This document shows, piece by piece, positions 53,384 to 63,046 of a stretch of 64,000 bases of DNA; the first letter of the stretch is position 1, and each line of letters begins with the position of its first letter. The translations under genes were made by a program, and so were the position numbers. Source of the DNA: Acidimicrobiaceae bacterium (GTDB taxonomy: Bacteria > Actinomycetota > Acidimicrobiia > Acidimicrobiales > Aldehydirespiratoraceae); the NCBI GenBank assembly GCA_009837445.1, contig VXTM01000020.1, positions 1 to 64,000 on the forward strand. Direction: 5' to 3'. Under the pieces are notes generated by a model. That model did no database searches and was not told the DNA's origin. It saw only the letters and a list, made by a program, of their open reading frames with translations.

Positions 53384-54706
53384 CTAGGAGGGTTCGGGGC
53401 TGGGCCGATGCTTGCGAAGGGTGGCTTCGGCGCCGTGATCTGACGGCTCGTAGTAGACGTTGCCGGCCACGTCGGCGGGCCGATGCTCCTGGGGGACCCA
53501 CCCGTCGGGGTGGTCGTGGGGGTAGCGGTACCCCTCGCCGTGGCCCAGGGACTTCGCGCCCTGGTAATGGGCGTCACGCAAGTGCATGGGCACCTCCCCC
53601 GCCCCGGCGGCCCGGGCGTCGGAGGCGGCCCGGCCCAGAGCGACCGTCACCCTGTTGGACTTCGGGGCGGTGGCCAGACGTACCACCGCATGGGCCAGGT
53701 TGAGCTGGGCCTCGGGCAGGCCGACGTACTCCACGGCCCGGGCGGCGGCGTCGGCCACCAGCAGGGCGCCGTCGTCCGCCATTCCGATGTCCTCGGAGGC
53801 CAGGATCACCAGCCGCCGGGCGATGAAGCGGGGATCCTCCCCCGCCTCCAGCATCCGGGCCAGCCAGTACAGGCCGGCGTCGGTATCGGAGCCCCGGATG
53901 CTCTTGATGAACGCGCTGATCACGTCGTAGTGGCCGTCACGGCCGTAGCGCACCGCCTTGGCGTCGGCGGCCGCCTCGGCGTCGGCCAGCGTCACGTGGA
54001 CCGGGCCCGGCGGAGCCGCACCGGACCCTGCTCCGGTCCGGCGGCCGGCCAGCGCCACGGCCACCTCGATGCCGGTGAGGGCGTGGCGGCCGTCACCTCC
54101 GCTGCGGGCCGCGAGATGCTCGACGGCTTCGTCGTCGGCGCTGGCCTTCTCGGTGGCCAGGCCCCGGTGCACCAACTCGACGAGCGACTCATCGTCCAGC
54201 GGATTGAGCCGGAACAGCGTCGAGCGCGACATCAGCGGCGGATTGACCTCGAAGTGCGGGTTCTCGGTGGTAGCGCCGATCAGCACGATCAGGCCGTCCT
54301 CCACCGCGGGCAGCAGGGCGTCCTGCTGGGCCTTGTTGAAACGGTGGACCTCGTCGAGGAACAGGATCGTGCCTGTGCCCTGGGTGCCGAGGCGGTCCCT
54401 GGCCCGCTCGATCACGGCTCGCACATCCTTGACTCCGGCAGTCACCGCCGACAGCTCCTCGAAGTACTTAGCGGTGGTGAGGGCCACCACCCGGGCCAGC
54501 GTGGTCTTGCCCGTACCCGGCGGCCCCCACAGGATCACCGACGACAGCCGGTCCGACGCGATCAGCTCCCGCAACGGCCGCCCCGGCCCGACCAGGTGGT
54601 CCTGGCCCACGATCTCGTCCAGGGTGCGGGGCCGCAGCCGGGCCGCCAGCGGCGCCCGCGCTTGGAGGCGCTCAGCCGCGGCCGCATCGAACAGGTCCGG
54701 TGCCAC
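53384..54706 (-). CDS. rarA: Replication-associated recombination protein A (RarA/MgsA AAA ATPase)
   Basis: RPRTLDEIVGQDHLVGPGRPLRELI; GPPGTGKTTLAR; LFLDEVHRFNKAQQDALLP. Confidence 0.95.
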   Translation of the reverse strand: MAPDLFDAAAAERLQARAPLAARLRPRTLDEIVGQDHLVGPGRPLRELIASDRLSSVILWGPPGTGKTTLARVVALTTAKYFEELSAVTAGVKDVRAVIERARDRLGTQGTGTILFLDEVHRFNKAQQDALLPAVEDGLIVLIGATTENPHFEVNPPLMSRSTLFRLNPLDDESLVELVHRGLATEKASADDEAVEHLAARSGGDGRHALTGIEVAVALAGRRTGAGSGAAPPGPVHVTLADAEAAADAKAVRYGRDGHYDVISAFIKSIRGSDTDAGLYWLARMLEAGEDPRFIARRLVILASEDIGMADDGALLVADAAARAVEYVGLPEAQLNLAHAVVRLATAPKSNRVTVALGRAASDARAAGAGEVPMHLRDAHYQGAKSLGHGEGYRYPHDHPDGWVPQEHRPADVAGNVYYEPSDHGAEATLRKHRPSPEPS

Positions 54707-54747
54707 CCCCTGACCCTAGGTCCTTAGGCCTCGCACCAGCGGACCCC

Positions 54748-56499
54748 TCAGGCTGGGGGGAGGACTCTCAGGCCTAGTTCTTGGAGGTGGGTGTCGGCTA
54801 TGGGGCTGGGGGCGTCGGTGAGGGGATCGGCGCCGGACTGGGTCTTCGGGAAGGCGATGACCTCGCGGATGTTCTCCTCCGCCACCAGCAGGGCGCCCAG
54901 GCGGTCGAGGCCGACCGCGAAGCCGGCGTGGGGCGGGGCGCCGTAGCGGAACGCGTCGAGCAGGAAGCCGAAGCGCTCCTGGGCCTCGTCGGGTGCTATG
55001 CCCAGGACCTCGAAGATGCGCTGCTGGATGTCGCGCCGGTGGATCCTGACACTGCCAGATCCGAGCTCCCAGCCGTTGAGCACCAGGTCATAGGCCTGGC
55101 TGCGGATGCCGAGCAGCGCCTCGCCGTCGAGTGGCTGTCCCGACATGAGTAACGGCAGGTCGTCGGTGTGGGGCATGGTGAAGGGATGGTGCGACGGGAT
55201 CGGCTCGCCCTCGGCGTTGAGCCCCTCGAACAGCGGGAAGTCGACCACCCACAGGTAGTTGAAGCGGCCGTCGTTGACGGGCGGACGGCCCAGCTCCAGG
55301 CGCAGCAGCCCCAGCACGTGGCGGACCAGCGGGCGCTCGTCGGCCACCAGGAACACCATGTCTCCCGGCCGGGCCTCGAGGGCCTCGATCACCGCCGCGC
55401 CCTCATCCGGGGACAGGAACTTGGCCACCCCGGCGTCGAGCGCTGAGCCGCCCTCCTCGGTGGCGACGACCCGCATCCAGGCCAGGCCCTTGGCTCCCCA
55501 GCGCTGGCAGGTGGCTACCAACTCGTCGACCCGGCTGCGGGGGAGGTCCTCGGCGCCGCCGGTCAGGCAGATGCCCTTCACGCAGGGCGCCTGGAACACC
55601 CGGGCCTGGGTGTCGGCAAAGATCGGGGTGAGCTCGGCCAGCTCCATGCCGAAGCGGGTGTCGGGCTTGTCGGAGCCGAACCGCTCCATGGCGTCGTGCC
55701 AGGTCATGCGTTCGAAGGTGCCGGGATCATGCCCGGCGACCTCGACGGTGGCCTCAGCCACGGCCCGCGTCACGAAACCGAGCACATCATCGCGGGTCGC
55801 GAACGACGCCTCCACGTCGAGCTGGGAGAACTCGAACTGGCGGTCGGCTCGCAGGTCCTCGTCCCGCAGGCAGCGGGCGATCTGGTAGTAGCGGTCGACG
55901 CCGCCGACCATGGTGAGCTGCTTGAAGATCTGCGGGCTCTGGGGCAGGGCGTAGAACGAGCCCGGCTCCTTGCGGGACGGCACCACGAAGTCGCGGGCCC
56001 CCTCGGGGGTGGAGGCGATGAGCATCGGGGTCTCAACCTCTACGAAGCCCTGAGCGTCCATGGCCCGCCGGATGGCCCGGTTGACCGCGGCCCGGGCCCG
56101 CAGGTTTCGCTGCATGCGGGGTTTGCGCAGGTCTACGTAGCGGTGACGCAGGCGAAGCGTCTCGTCCACATCGGTGCGCTCGTCGAGGGGGAACGGCGGC
56201 GGCTCGGCCCTCGACAGCAGCTCGACCTCGCAGTCCTGGAGCTCGATCTCGCCGGTGGCCAGCGCGGGATTGGCGGTGCCCTCGGGGCGCAGCGTGACGG
56301 TTCCGGTGATGCGCACCACGTACTCCGAGCGCAGGTCGCGAGCGCCGTCCACCACGCACTGGAGCACGCCCGTGTGATCGCGCAGGTCAATGAAGGCGAG
56401 GTGCTCGCTGTGCTCGCGGCGGCGGTCCACCCAACCGCACACGGCGACGGAACGGCCCGCTTCGCCGGCTCCCAGGCGGCCGCACAGGTCGGTCCTCAT
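54748..56499 (-). CDS. aspS: Aspartyl-tRNA synthetase
   Basis: GWVDRRREHSEHLAFIDLRDHTG; FVVPSRKEPGSFYALPQSPQ; HAGFAVGLDRL. Confidence 0.97.
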   Translation of the reverse strand: MRTDLCGRLGAGEAGRSVAVCGWVDRRREHSEHLAFIDLRDHTGVLQCVVDGARDLRSEYVVRITGTVTLRPEGTANPALATGEIELQDCEVELLSRAEPPPFPLDERTDVDETLRLRHRYVDLRKPRMQRNLRARAAVNRAIRRAMDAQGFVEVETPMLIASTPEGARDFVVPSRKEPGSFYALPQSPQIFKQLTMVGGVDRYYQIARCLRDEDLRADRQFEFSQLDVEASFATRDDVLGFVTRAVAEATVEVAGHDPGTFERMTWHDAMERFGSDKPDTRFGMELAELTPIFADTQARVFQAPCVKGICLTGGAEDLPRSRVDELVATCQRWGAKGLAWMRVVATEEGGSALDAGVAKFLSPDEGAAVIEALEARPGDMVFLVADERPLVRHVLGLLRLELGRPPVNDGRFNYLWVVDFPLFEGLNAEGEPIPSHHPFTMPHTDDLPLLMSGQPLDGEALLGIRSQAYDLVLNGWELGSGSVRIHRRDIQQRIFEVLGIAPDEAQERFGFLLDAFRYGAPPHAGFAVGLDRLGALLVAEENIREVIAFPKTQSGADPLTDAPSPIADTHLQELGLRVLPPA

Positions 56500-56519
56500 G
56501 GCGGTGCCGTCGCTCCCGG

Positions 56520-57797
56520 TCACGGTGCCGCACCCGCCAGCATCTCGGCCACCGCCACCACGACCTCGGGCTCGGGGACCTGGCGCTGGCCGCCGCCGGG
56601 GCGCATGTCGCGCACGGTGGCCGTTCCCGCGGCCTGCTCGTCGGGGCCGACGATCACCGCCACGCTCGCCCCGGATCGGTCGGCCCGCTTCATCTGGGCT
56701 TTCATGGAACGGCCGCCGAAGGCCCGGTCCACGCCCAGGCCCGCCTGCCGGAGCCGGTCGCAGAGCACCGCTGCGTTCAGGCCGCCGGCGACGTCCACCA
56801 CGAACACCTGCACCGGCGGCGAGGCCCCGCCGAAGGCGCCCTCGGCGTCGCAGGCCAGCAGGATGCGGTCGACGCCCAGAGCGAATCCGATGCCGGGCGT
56901 CGGGGGCCCGCCCAGTTCCTCGACCAGCCCGTCGTAGCGGCCGCCGCCCCCGACTGCGTTCTGGGCGGTGTCGAGCGCGTCGGCCACGAACTCGAAGGTG
57001 GTGCGGGTGTAGTAGTCGAGGCCGCGCACCAGTCGGGGCGAGACCTCGTAGGCCGCGTCGAGGCTGTCGAGCCCGGCCTTGACCGCGACGAAGTGCTCGG
57101 CCGAGGCCCCCGAGAGGAAGTCGGCCATCACCGGCGCCGCCGCGATCACGGGCTGGTCCTGCTCGCGCTTGGAGTCGAGCACCCGCAAGGGGTTGCGCTC
57201 CAGAGTTACGCGGGACTGCTCGGAGAGTTCGCCCCGCCGGTTCTGGAGGTAGTCGGCAAGCGCGGCGTCGTAAGCCGGGCGGCTCTCGGCATCTCCGAGG
57301 CTGTTGATCTGCAGGCGCACCTGCCTCATGCCGAGGGCCTCGTAGAAGCGCACGCCGAGTCCGATCACCTCGACGTCGGCGTAGGGATCGTCGGTGCCGA
57401 GGGTCTCCACCCCGACCTGGTCGAACTGCCGGTAGCGGCCGGCTTGGGGGCGCTCGTAACGAAACTGCGGGCCCGAGTACCAGATCTTCCACGGCACCGT
57501 CGGCCGGTGCTCGGCGAAGGCCCGGCAGACGCTGGCCGTCAACTCGGGCCGAAGGGCCAGATGCCGGGGAGGGTCGCCCTTGTCGAAGAACTCGAACAGT
57601 TCCTTGGTGACGACATCGTTGTTGGCGCCGAGACGCTGGAACACCCCGAGCTCCTCGAAGATGGGCGACTCCAGTAACTCGAAGCCGCTGCGGTCGGCCA
57701 GATCGGCGAACACGGACACCAACCGCCGCCTCCGGACCGACTCCGGCGGCAGGATGTCGCGGGTGCCCACAGGGGCGCGGAACAAGGGCTGGGCCAC
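56520..57797 (-). CDS. hisS: Histidyl-tRNA synthetase (GTG start at 57797)
   Basis: RAPVGTRDILPPES; LRPELTASVCRAF; VRGLDYYTRTTFE. Confidence 0.95.
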   Translation of the reverse strand: MAQPLFRAPVGTRDILPPESVRRRRLVSVFADLADRSGFELLESPIFEELGVFQRLGANNDVVTKELFEFFDKGDPPRHLALRPELTASVCRAFAEHRPTVPWKIWYSGPQFRYERPQAGRYRQFDQVGVETLGTDDPYADVEVIGLGVRFYEALGMRQVRLQINSLGDAESRPAYDAALADYLQNRRGELSEQSRVTLERNPLRVLDSKREQDQPVIAAAPVMADFLSGASAEHFVAVKAGLDSLDAAYEVSPRLVRGLDYYTRTTFEFVADALDTAQNAVGGGGRYDGLVEELGGPPTPGIGFALGVDRILLACDAEGAFGGASPPVQVFVVDVAGGLNAAVLCDRLRQAGLGVDRAFGGRSMKAQMKRADRSGASVAVIVGPDEQAAGTATVRDMRPGGGQRQVPEPEVVVAVAEMLAGAAP

Positions 57798-57852
57798 GAC
57801 CCCCGAGGCTACCGCCACCCCGCTCCCGCTCAGGGGAGGTCGGGGGAACGTT

Positions 57853-60090
57853 CTATGTCGATCGGCCGTTGCCTCCGGGGACTACCCGGTAGGCCTCGAA
57901 GACCGCCTCGAGAGCCAGCACGCTCGACAGCACCGAGTCGAGCTGGGACAGGTCGGCCAGCTCGAACTCGAAGTCCATGCGGGCGATGAAATCGTCGCCG
58001 GTCTCAGCCCGCGCGCTGATGATGCTGAGGCGATGCTCGGCCAGCACATCAGTCACATCGCGGAGCAGGCCGGGACGGTCCAGCGCGTGCACCGAGATCG
58101 TCGTGGAGAACTTGCCGGCGAAGTCGGCGTCCCACTCCACCTCGATCAACCGGTCGGTCTGCCCCTCCGCCAGCCCGATGGCGTTGACACAGTCGGCCCG
58201 GTGCACCGACACCCCCCGGCCCCGGGTCACGAACCCCATGATCTCGTCGGGCGGCACCGGAGCGCAGCACTGCGACAACCGGATGAGGATGTCGTCGAGG
58301 CCCTCCACGTGCACGCCCACATCAGCGTCGCTGCGGCTGTGGCCGGCCCGCCGCCGGGCCGTCGTGGGCAGGCGGTCCTGCTCGCCCTCGGCGTCGTCGT
58401 CACCCTGCAACGCCCGCGCGAAGCGGCTGGCCACCGACGATGCCGACTGGTGGCCCTCGCCGATCGCCAGGAACAGCAGGTCGGTGGAGCTGTAGTTCAG
58501 CTGCTCGGCGACGGTGTCCAGCAGCTCGTCCTTCAGAAGGCGCTGGGCCGGCAGACCCTCGCGCCGCAGCGCCTGGATCAGGTCGTCGCGGCCGTGCTCG
58601 ATGGCGTCGGCCCGGCGCTCGCGCGAGTACCACTGCTTGATCTTGTTGGCGGCCCGGCGGCTGGCCACGAACTTGAGCCAGTCCCGGCTCGGCCCCGCGC
58701 CCTCGGTGCGGGTGGTGAATATCTCGACCACGTCGCCCGACAGCAGCCGGCTGTCGAGGGCCACCAGCCGGCCGTTCACCTTGGCGCCCACGCAGGCGTG
58801 GCCCACGTCGGTGTGGATGGTGTAGGCGAAGTCCACCGGCGTGGCCCCCACCGGCAGCTCGATCACCTTGCCCTGCGGTGTGAACACGTACACCTCGTCG
58901 GTGTCCAGCTCGATCTTGAGGTTGGACATGAACTCGGCCGGGTCCGACGTCTCCTGCTGCCAGTCGACGATGCGCGACAGCCAGGCCATCTCCTGCGACG
59001 GCGAGTCGTCCTTGTACTCCCAGTGGGCGGCCACGCCGTGCTCGGCCCGGTCGTGCATCTGGCGGGTGCGGATCTGCACCTCCAGCGTCTTGCCCGCCGG
59101 CCCCACCACCGTCGTGTGCAGCGACTGGTAGAGGTTGAACTTCGGCATCGCGATGTAGTCCTTGAACCGGCCCTGGACCGGTCGCCAGGTGGCGTGGATG
59201 GAGCCCAGCGCGGCGTAGCAGTCCCGTACCGAGCCCACCAGCACGCGGATGCCGATGAGGTCGAAGATCTCCTCGAAAGACCGGCCTTTGACCACCATCT
59301 TCTCGTAGATCGACCACAGGTGCTTGGGCCGTCCGGTCACCTCGGCCTTGATCCCCAACTCGGCCAGGCGGGACTCCACGTCGCCAAGCACCTGCTCCAG
59401 GTAGATGTCGCGCTCGGGCGCCCGCTGCTGGACCATCTGGTCGATCTCGGCGTAGCGGCGGGGCTCCAGCGCGGCGAAGGCGAGGTCCTCCAGTTGCTGC
59501 TTGACGTCCTGCATCCCGAGGCGGTGGGCCAGCGGCGCGTACACGTCGAGGGTCTCACGGGCGATGTAGTCCTGCTTGAACGCGGGCAGCACCGCCACCG
59601 TGCGCAGGTTGTGCAGCCGGTCGGCCAGCTTGATGATCAGGACCCGCAGGTCGCGGGCTATGGCCACGATCATCTTCCGCACCGAGGCGGCCTGCTGTTG
59701 CTCGCGGGTGTCGTACTGCACCCGGTCGAGCTTGGTGACGCCGTCGACTATGCGGGCCACGTCCGCGCCGAAGTCCGCCTCGATCACGGCCAGGGCAACG
59801 TCGGTGTCCTCCACCGCGTCGTGCAGCAGCGACGCGGCGATGGTGACGTCGTCGAGCCCGAGCCGGGCCACGATGGCGGCGACGGCCACCGGGTGGCGTA
59901 TGTAGGGCTCCCCCGACAGGCGCATCTGACCCTCATGGGCCTTGGCCGCCACGTCGAAGGCACGAACTATGAGATCCGGCGAACCGTCACGATGGCGCTG
60001 GCGGTAGACCTCCAGCAGCGGAGCGATCTCGGCGGCTGCCGGCCTCCGGGCTCCACGGCGCCAAGGCAGGACCCGGGTGACGGTAGCCAT
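57853..60090 (-). CDS. RelA/SpoT-family bifunctional (p)ppGpp synthetase/hydrolase
   Basis: SLLHDAVEDTD HD motif; synthetase KHLWSIYEKM...; TGS and ACT domains. Confidence 0.96.
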   Translation of the reverse strand: MATVTRVLPWRRGARRPAAAEIAPLLEVYRQRHRDGSPDLIVRAFDVAAKAHEGQMRLSGEPYIRHPVAVAAIVARLGLDDVTIAASLLHDAVEDTDVALAVIEADFGADVARIVDGVTKLDRVQYDTREQQQAASVRKMIVAIARDLRVLIIKLADRLHNLRTVAVLPAFKQDYIARETLDVYAPLAHRLGMQDVKQQLEDLAFAALEPRRYAEIDQMVQQRAPERDIYLEQVLGDVESRLAELGIKAEVTGRPKHLWSIYEKMVVKGRSFEEIFDLIGIRVLVGSVRDCYAALGSIHATWRPVQGRFKDYIAMPKFNLYQSLHTTVVGPAGKTLEVQIRTRQMHDRAEHGVAAHWEYKDDSPSQEMAWLSRIVDWQQETSDPAEFMSNLKIELDTDEVYVFTPQGKVIELPVGATPVDFAYTIHTDVGHACVGAKVNGRLVALDSRLLSGDVVEIFTTRTEGAGPSRDWLKFVASRRAANKIKQWYSRERRADAIEHGRDDLIQALRREGLPAQRLLKDELLDTVAEQLNYSSTDLLFLAIGEGHQSASSVASRFARALQGDDDAEGEQDRLPTTARRRAGHSRSDADVGVHVEGLDDILIRLSQCCAPVPPDEIMGFVTRGRGVSVHRADCVNAIGLAEGQTDRLIEVEWDADFAGKFSTTISVHALDRPGLLRDVTDVLAEHRLSIISARAETGDDFIARMDFEFELADLSQLDSVLSSVLALEAVFEAYRVVPGGNGRST

Positions 60091-60099
60091 TGGCTGCCC

Positions 60100-61233
60100 T
60101 CACCGCCTCTTCTTCTTGCGGGGACGAGGGGGAATGGCGCCCGACGCCGGCGGCGCCGCGGGCCGGGATCCCGACCCGCCCCGGCGAGCGGTCGCCGATC
60201 TCTTGGCCGCGGCCGATGTGCCCAGCACCGCGTCGTCGACGGCGACGGTGCGGGTCGGGCCGCCGCCTGCGACGCCGCGCAGGCGGATCCTCTCGGCGAT
60301 CTCGGCGTAGGCGGGCTCTCGCTCCTTCATCTTGGCCACCACCGCGGCTGCTACGAACAACGAAGAATAGGTGCCCACGATGATCCCCACCAGCAGGGCG
60401 ATGGCGAACTCCTGCAGCGTCACCGCGCCCAGCACGAACGAGCCGATGATCAGCATCGACGCCACCGGGATCATCGACGTGATCGAGGTGTTGACGGACC
60501 GCATCAGCACCTGGTTGAGCGACAGGTTCATCATCTCGGTGTAGGTGTACCGACCGGTGGCCGACACCCGGCCGACCACCTCGCGCACCTTGTCGTAGAC
60601 CACGATGGTGTCATAGAGCGAGTAGCCCATGATGGTGAGGAACGCGATCACGGTGGCCGGCGTGATCTCGAACTGGAACAGCGAGTAGAAGCCCACCGAC
60701 AGCACGATGTCGTGGGCCACCGCCAGCAGCGCCCCCACAGCCATCCTCCATTCGAGCCTGATCGCGATGTAGACGGCGATCAGGGCGAAGAACACGATCA
60801 GCGCGATCTGGGCGTTGGCGGTTGTCTCCGAGCCCCACGACGGGCCCACGGTGGTCACGCTCACATCGTTCCCGGTCACGCCGGCCAGTCCGGCCAGGGC
60901 GTTGCGGACGCTGTCGACCGCCTCAGGCCCCTCGACGCCGGCCCGCACCCGGATCGTGTCGCCGCCCACCGTCTGGATCTTGGCGTCAGCCGCGCCGGTG
61001 GCCCGCAGGGCGTCCCGCACCTCCCCCACCGACAGCCCCGGCGCGGGCACCTCCCAGGAAGTGCCCCCCTCGAACTCGATCCCCAGGTCCACCCCCCGCA
61101 CCACGAAGCTGCCGAGACTGATCACTACCGCGGCCAGCGAGCCGATCAGGGCCCGCTTCCAGAGGCCGGGGAAGTCGATCTGGTGCTCCCCGCGGTACGC
61201 GGCGAGCAGCCAGCGCAACCACCGGCCCGTCAC
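60100..61233 (-). CDS. secF: Protein translocase subunit SecF
   Basis: GIEFEGGTSWEV; ITPATVIAFLTIMGYSLYDTIVVYDKVRE; NTSITSMIPV. Confidence 0.96.
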   Translation of the reverse strand: MTGRWLRWLLAAYRGEHQIDFPGLWKRALIGSLAAVVISLGSFVVRGVDLGIEFEGGTSWEVPAPGLSVGEVRDALRATGAADAKIQTVGGDTIRVRAGVEGPEAVDSVRNALAGLAGVTGNDVSVTTVGPSWGSETTANAQIALIVFFALIAVYIAIRLEWRMAVGALLAVAHDIVLSVGFYSLFQFEITPATVIAFLTIMGYSLYDTIVVYDKVREVVGRVSATGRYTYTEMMNLSLNQVLMRSVNTSITSMIPVASMLIIGSFVLGAVTLQEFAIALLVGIIVGTYSSLFVAAAVVAKMKEREPAYAEIAERIRLRGVAGGGPTRTVAVDDAVLGTSAAAKRSATARRGGSGSRPAAPPASGAIPPRPRKKKRR

Positions 61234-62675
61234 GATGCCGCTCCCGGATGGGTGGCCCCGCTCTTCGCGAGGGAGGCCGGTATTCCGAAGCGTCCCGGAT
61301 GGGCGTACAGGCTCGAGCCCCGCGACATCAGGCCGATCAGTGGGCCCATGAAGAAGTACGTCGCGATCAGGTCGAGGATGGTGGCCAGCCCCAGGTAGAG
61401 GGCGAAGCCCCGCACCGGGCCGGAGGTCAGCCAGTACAGGACCCCGGCCGCGATCAACGAGGCGAAGTCGGCCTTAACGATGGTCGAATAGGCCACCGGG
61501 AATGCACGATCGACCGCGGAGCGCAGTGTCCGGCCCGAGCGCACGTCCTCCTTGAGGTGCTCGAAGTAGACGACATTGGAGTCGACCGACACGCCGATGG
61601 CCACGACGAGGCCGGTGACTCCGGCCAGGGTCAGCGCCAGCCCCTGCGACTCTCCCAGCCAGGCGATGATCGTCCACAGCATCGCCCCCGACAACCCCAG
61701 GCTGGCAATGGCCACCAGGCCGAGCAGGCGGTAGTACACGATCAGGTAGGCCGAGACCAGCGCCAGCCCGATGAGTCCTGCGAGCACACCGGCAGCGAGA
61801 GCGTCGGTGCCCAGCGACGCCGACACGATCTGGCTCTGCTGGGCCTCCAGCTCCACGGGGAGGGCGCCGTAGTCCAGCACTAGGGCGAGATCTCTGGCCT
61901 CGTCCTCAGTGAACCGGCCCGAGATGGTGATCTCGGAACGCTCGAACGGCGAGAACACCGCGCTGTCGGCTTGGACCGCCGGCGCGCTCACCACCTCGTT
62001 GTCGAGCTCGATGGCCACCTGACCGGTGGGGCACGATTGGGCGCGGCTGTGGCACCGGCGGCTCACCTCGTTGAACAGGTCGATGCCCTCGGGTCCGGGC
62101 TTGAACGTCGGCGCCACGTGCCAACCGATGAAGGAGTGGAACTGGGCGACAGCACCCTCAAGGCTGTCGCCGGCGACCGCGCTGGGGCCCAGCCGGTAGC
62201 GGGCCACGACGTTGCGGTTGTCGTCGTAGTTGGGGAGTATCACCTCGGCGCCGGCGGGCGACTCACCCTCGGTCAGGGCGTACAGGCCTATGAGCGGGTC
62301 CTCGGCGGCCAGCGCGGCGTAGTCCGCCTCGTCGAGAACGCCGATCACGGGACGGAACCGCAGCTCCGCGGTCTGGCCCACCAGGTCGAGCGCCCTCTGC
62401 TGCTCGTCGACGCCGGGAAGCTGGACGAGGATGTTGCCTCCCTGGGTGGAAATCTCGGGCTCGGCGACGCCGAGACCGTCGACGCGGTTACGGATGATCT
62501 CCACCGCCACTTCCAGCTCTTCGGGCTCCGGGGCCCGGGTCGGCTCCAGAACCACGCTGGCGCCGCCCTGCAGGTCGAGGCCGAGAAGGGGCTCGTTGCC
62601 GGAGGCCAGCGTGTAGACCACGCCGCCGACGGCGACCCCGATGATGGCGATTACGTAGACGAGCTTGCGGCGCAC
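61230..62675 (-). CDS. secD: Protein translocase subunit SecD
   Basis: GLDLQGGASVVLEP; LPVELEAQQSQIVSASLGTDALAAG; VAIGVSVDSNVVYFEHLKED. Confidence 0.96.
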   Translation of the reverse strand: MRRKLVYVIAIIGVAVGGVVYTLASGNEPLLGLDLQGGASVVLEPTRAPEPEELEVAVEIIRNRVDGLGVAEPEISTQGGNILVQLPGVDEQQRALDLVGQTAELRFRPVIGVLDEADYAALAAEDPLIGLYALTEGESPAGAEVILPNYDDNRNVVARYRLGPSAVAGDSLEGAVAQFHSFIGWHVAPTFKPGPEGIDLFNEVSRRCHSRAQSCPTGQVAIELDNEVVSAPAVQADSAVFSPFERSEITISGRFTEDEARDLALVLDYGALPVELEAQQSQIVSASLGTDALAAGVLAGLIGLALVSAYLIVYYRLLGLVAIASLGLSGAMLWTIIAWLGESQGLALTLAGVTGLVVAIGVSVDSNVVYFEHLKEDVRSGRTLRSAVDRAFPVAYSTIVKADFASLIAAGVLYWLTSGPVRGFALYLGLATILDLIATYFFMGPLIGLMSRGSSLYAHPGRFGIPASLAKSGATHPGAAS

Positions 62676-62716
62676 GGCGCCTCCCGCGGTCTCGCCGGTC
62701 GTTCTGCGGAAACGCC

Positions 62717-63037
62717 CTAGGACTCGTCGTCCGCCGAGTCGTCAGCGGCTTCGTCGTCGGCTTCAGCGACGTCGTCGGCAGGTTCGGCCACCTTGCCGGC
62801 CACGGAATCCCGGGAGAGCTTCAACTCAACGTCGGGGGCCACTTCGAGCCACACCACGGCCTCTTCGACCTCGACCACCACGCCGTGGATGCCGGCGTTG
62901 GTCACTACCTCGTCACCCACTTGCAGGGAGCGCACCAGCTCCCGGCGAGCCTTCTCCCGCTTCTGCTGGGGACGCAGCAGAAGGTAGTAGAACGCGCCGA
63001 TGACGAGAATGAGGAAGAAGAAGGAGCCGATATCCAT
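62717..63037 (-). CDS. yajC: Preprotein translocase subunit YajC
   Basis: FFFLILVIGAFYYLLLRPQQKREKARRELVRSLQVGDEVVTNAGIHG. Confidence 0.94.
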   Translation of the reverse strand: MDIGSFFFLILVIGAFYYLLLRPQQKREKARRELVRSLQVGDEVVTNAGIHGVVVEVEEAVVWLEVAPDVELKLSRDSVAGKVAEPADDVAEADDEAADDSADDES

Positions 63038-63046
63038 TCCCCGAGC

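Noticed and set aside
56520-57492. AspS with long N-terminal extension (ORF 54748..57492)
   Set aside because: The extension is out-of-frame hisS; aspS starts at ATG 56499.
57580-61398. 1272-aa plus-strand ORF antisense to hisS, relA and secF
   Set aside because: Low-complexity His/Arg/Val/Gly-rich translation typical of antisense frames in high-GC DNA; the opposite strand encodes well-conserved core proteins.
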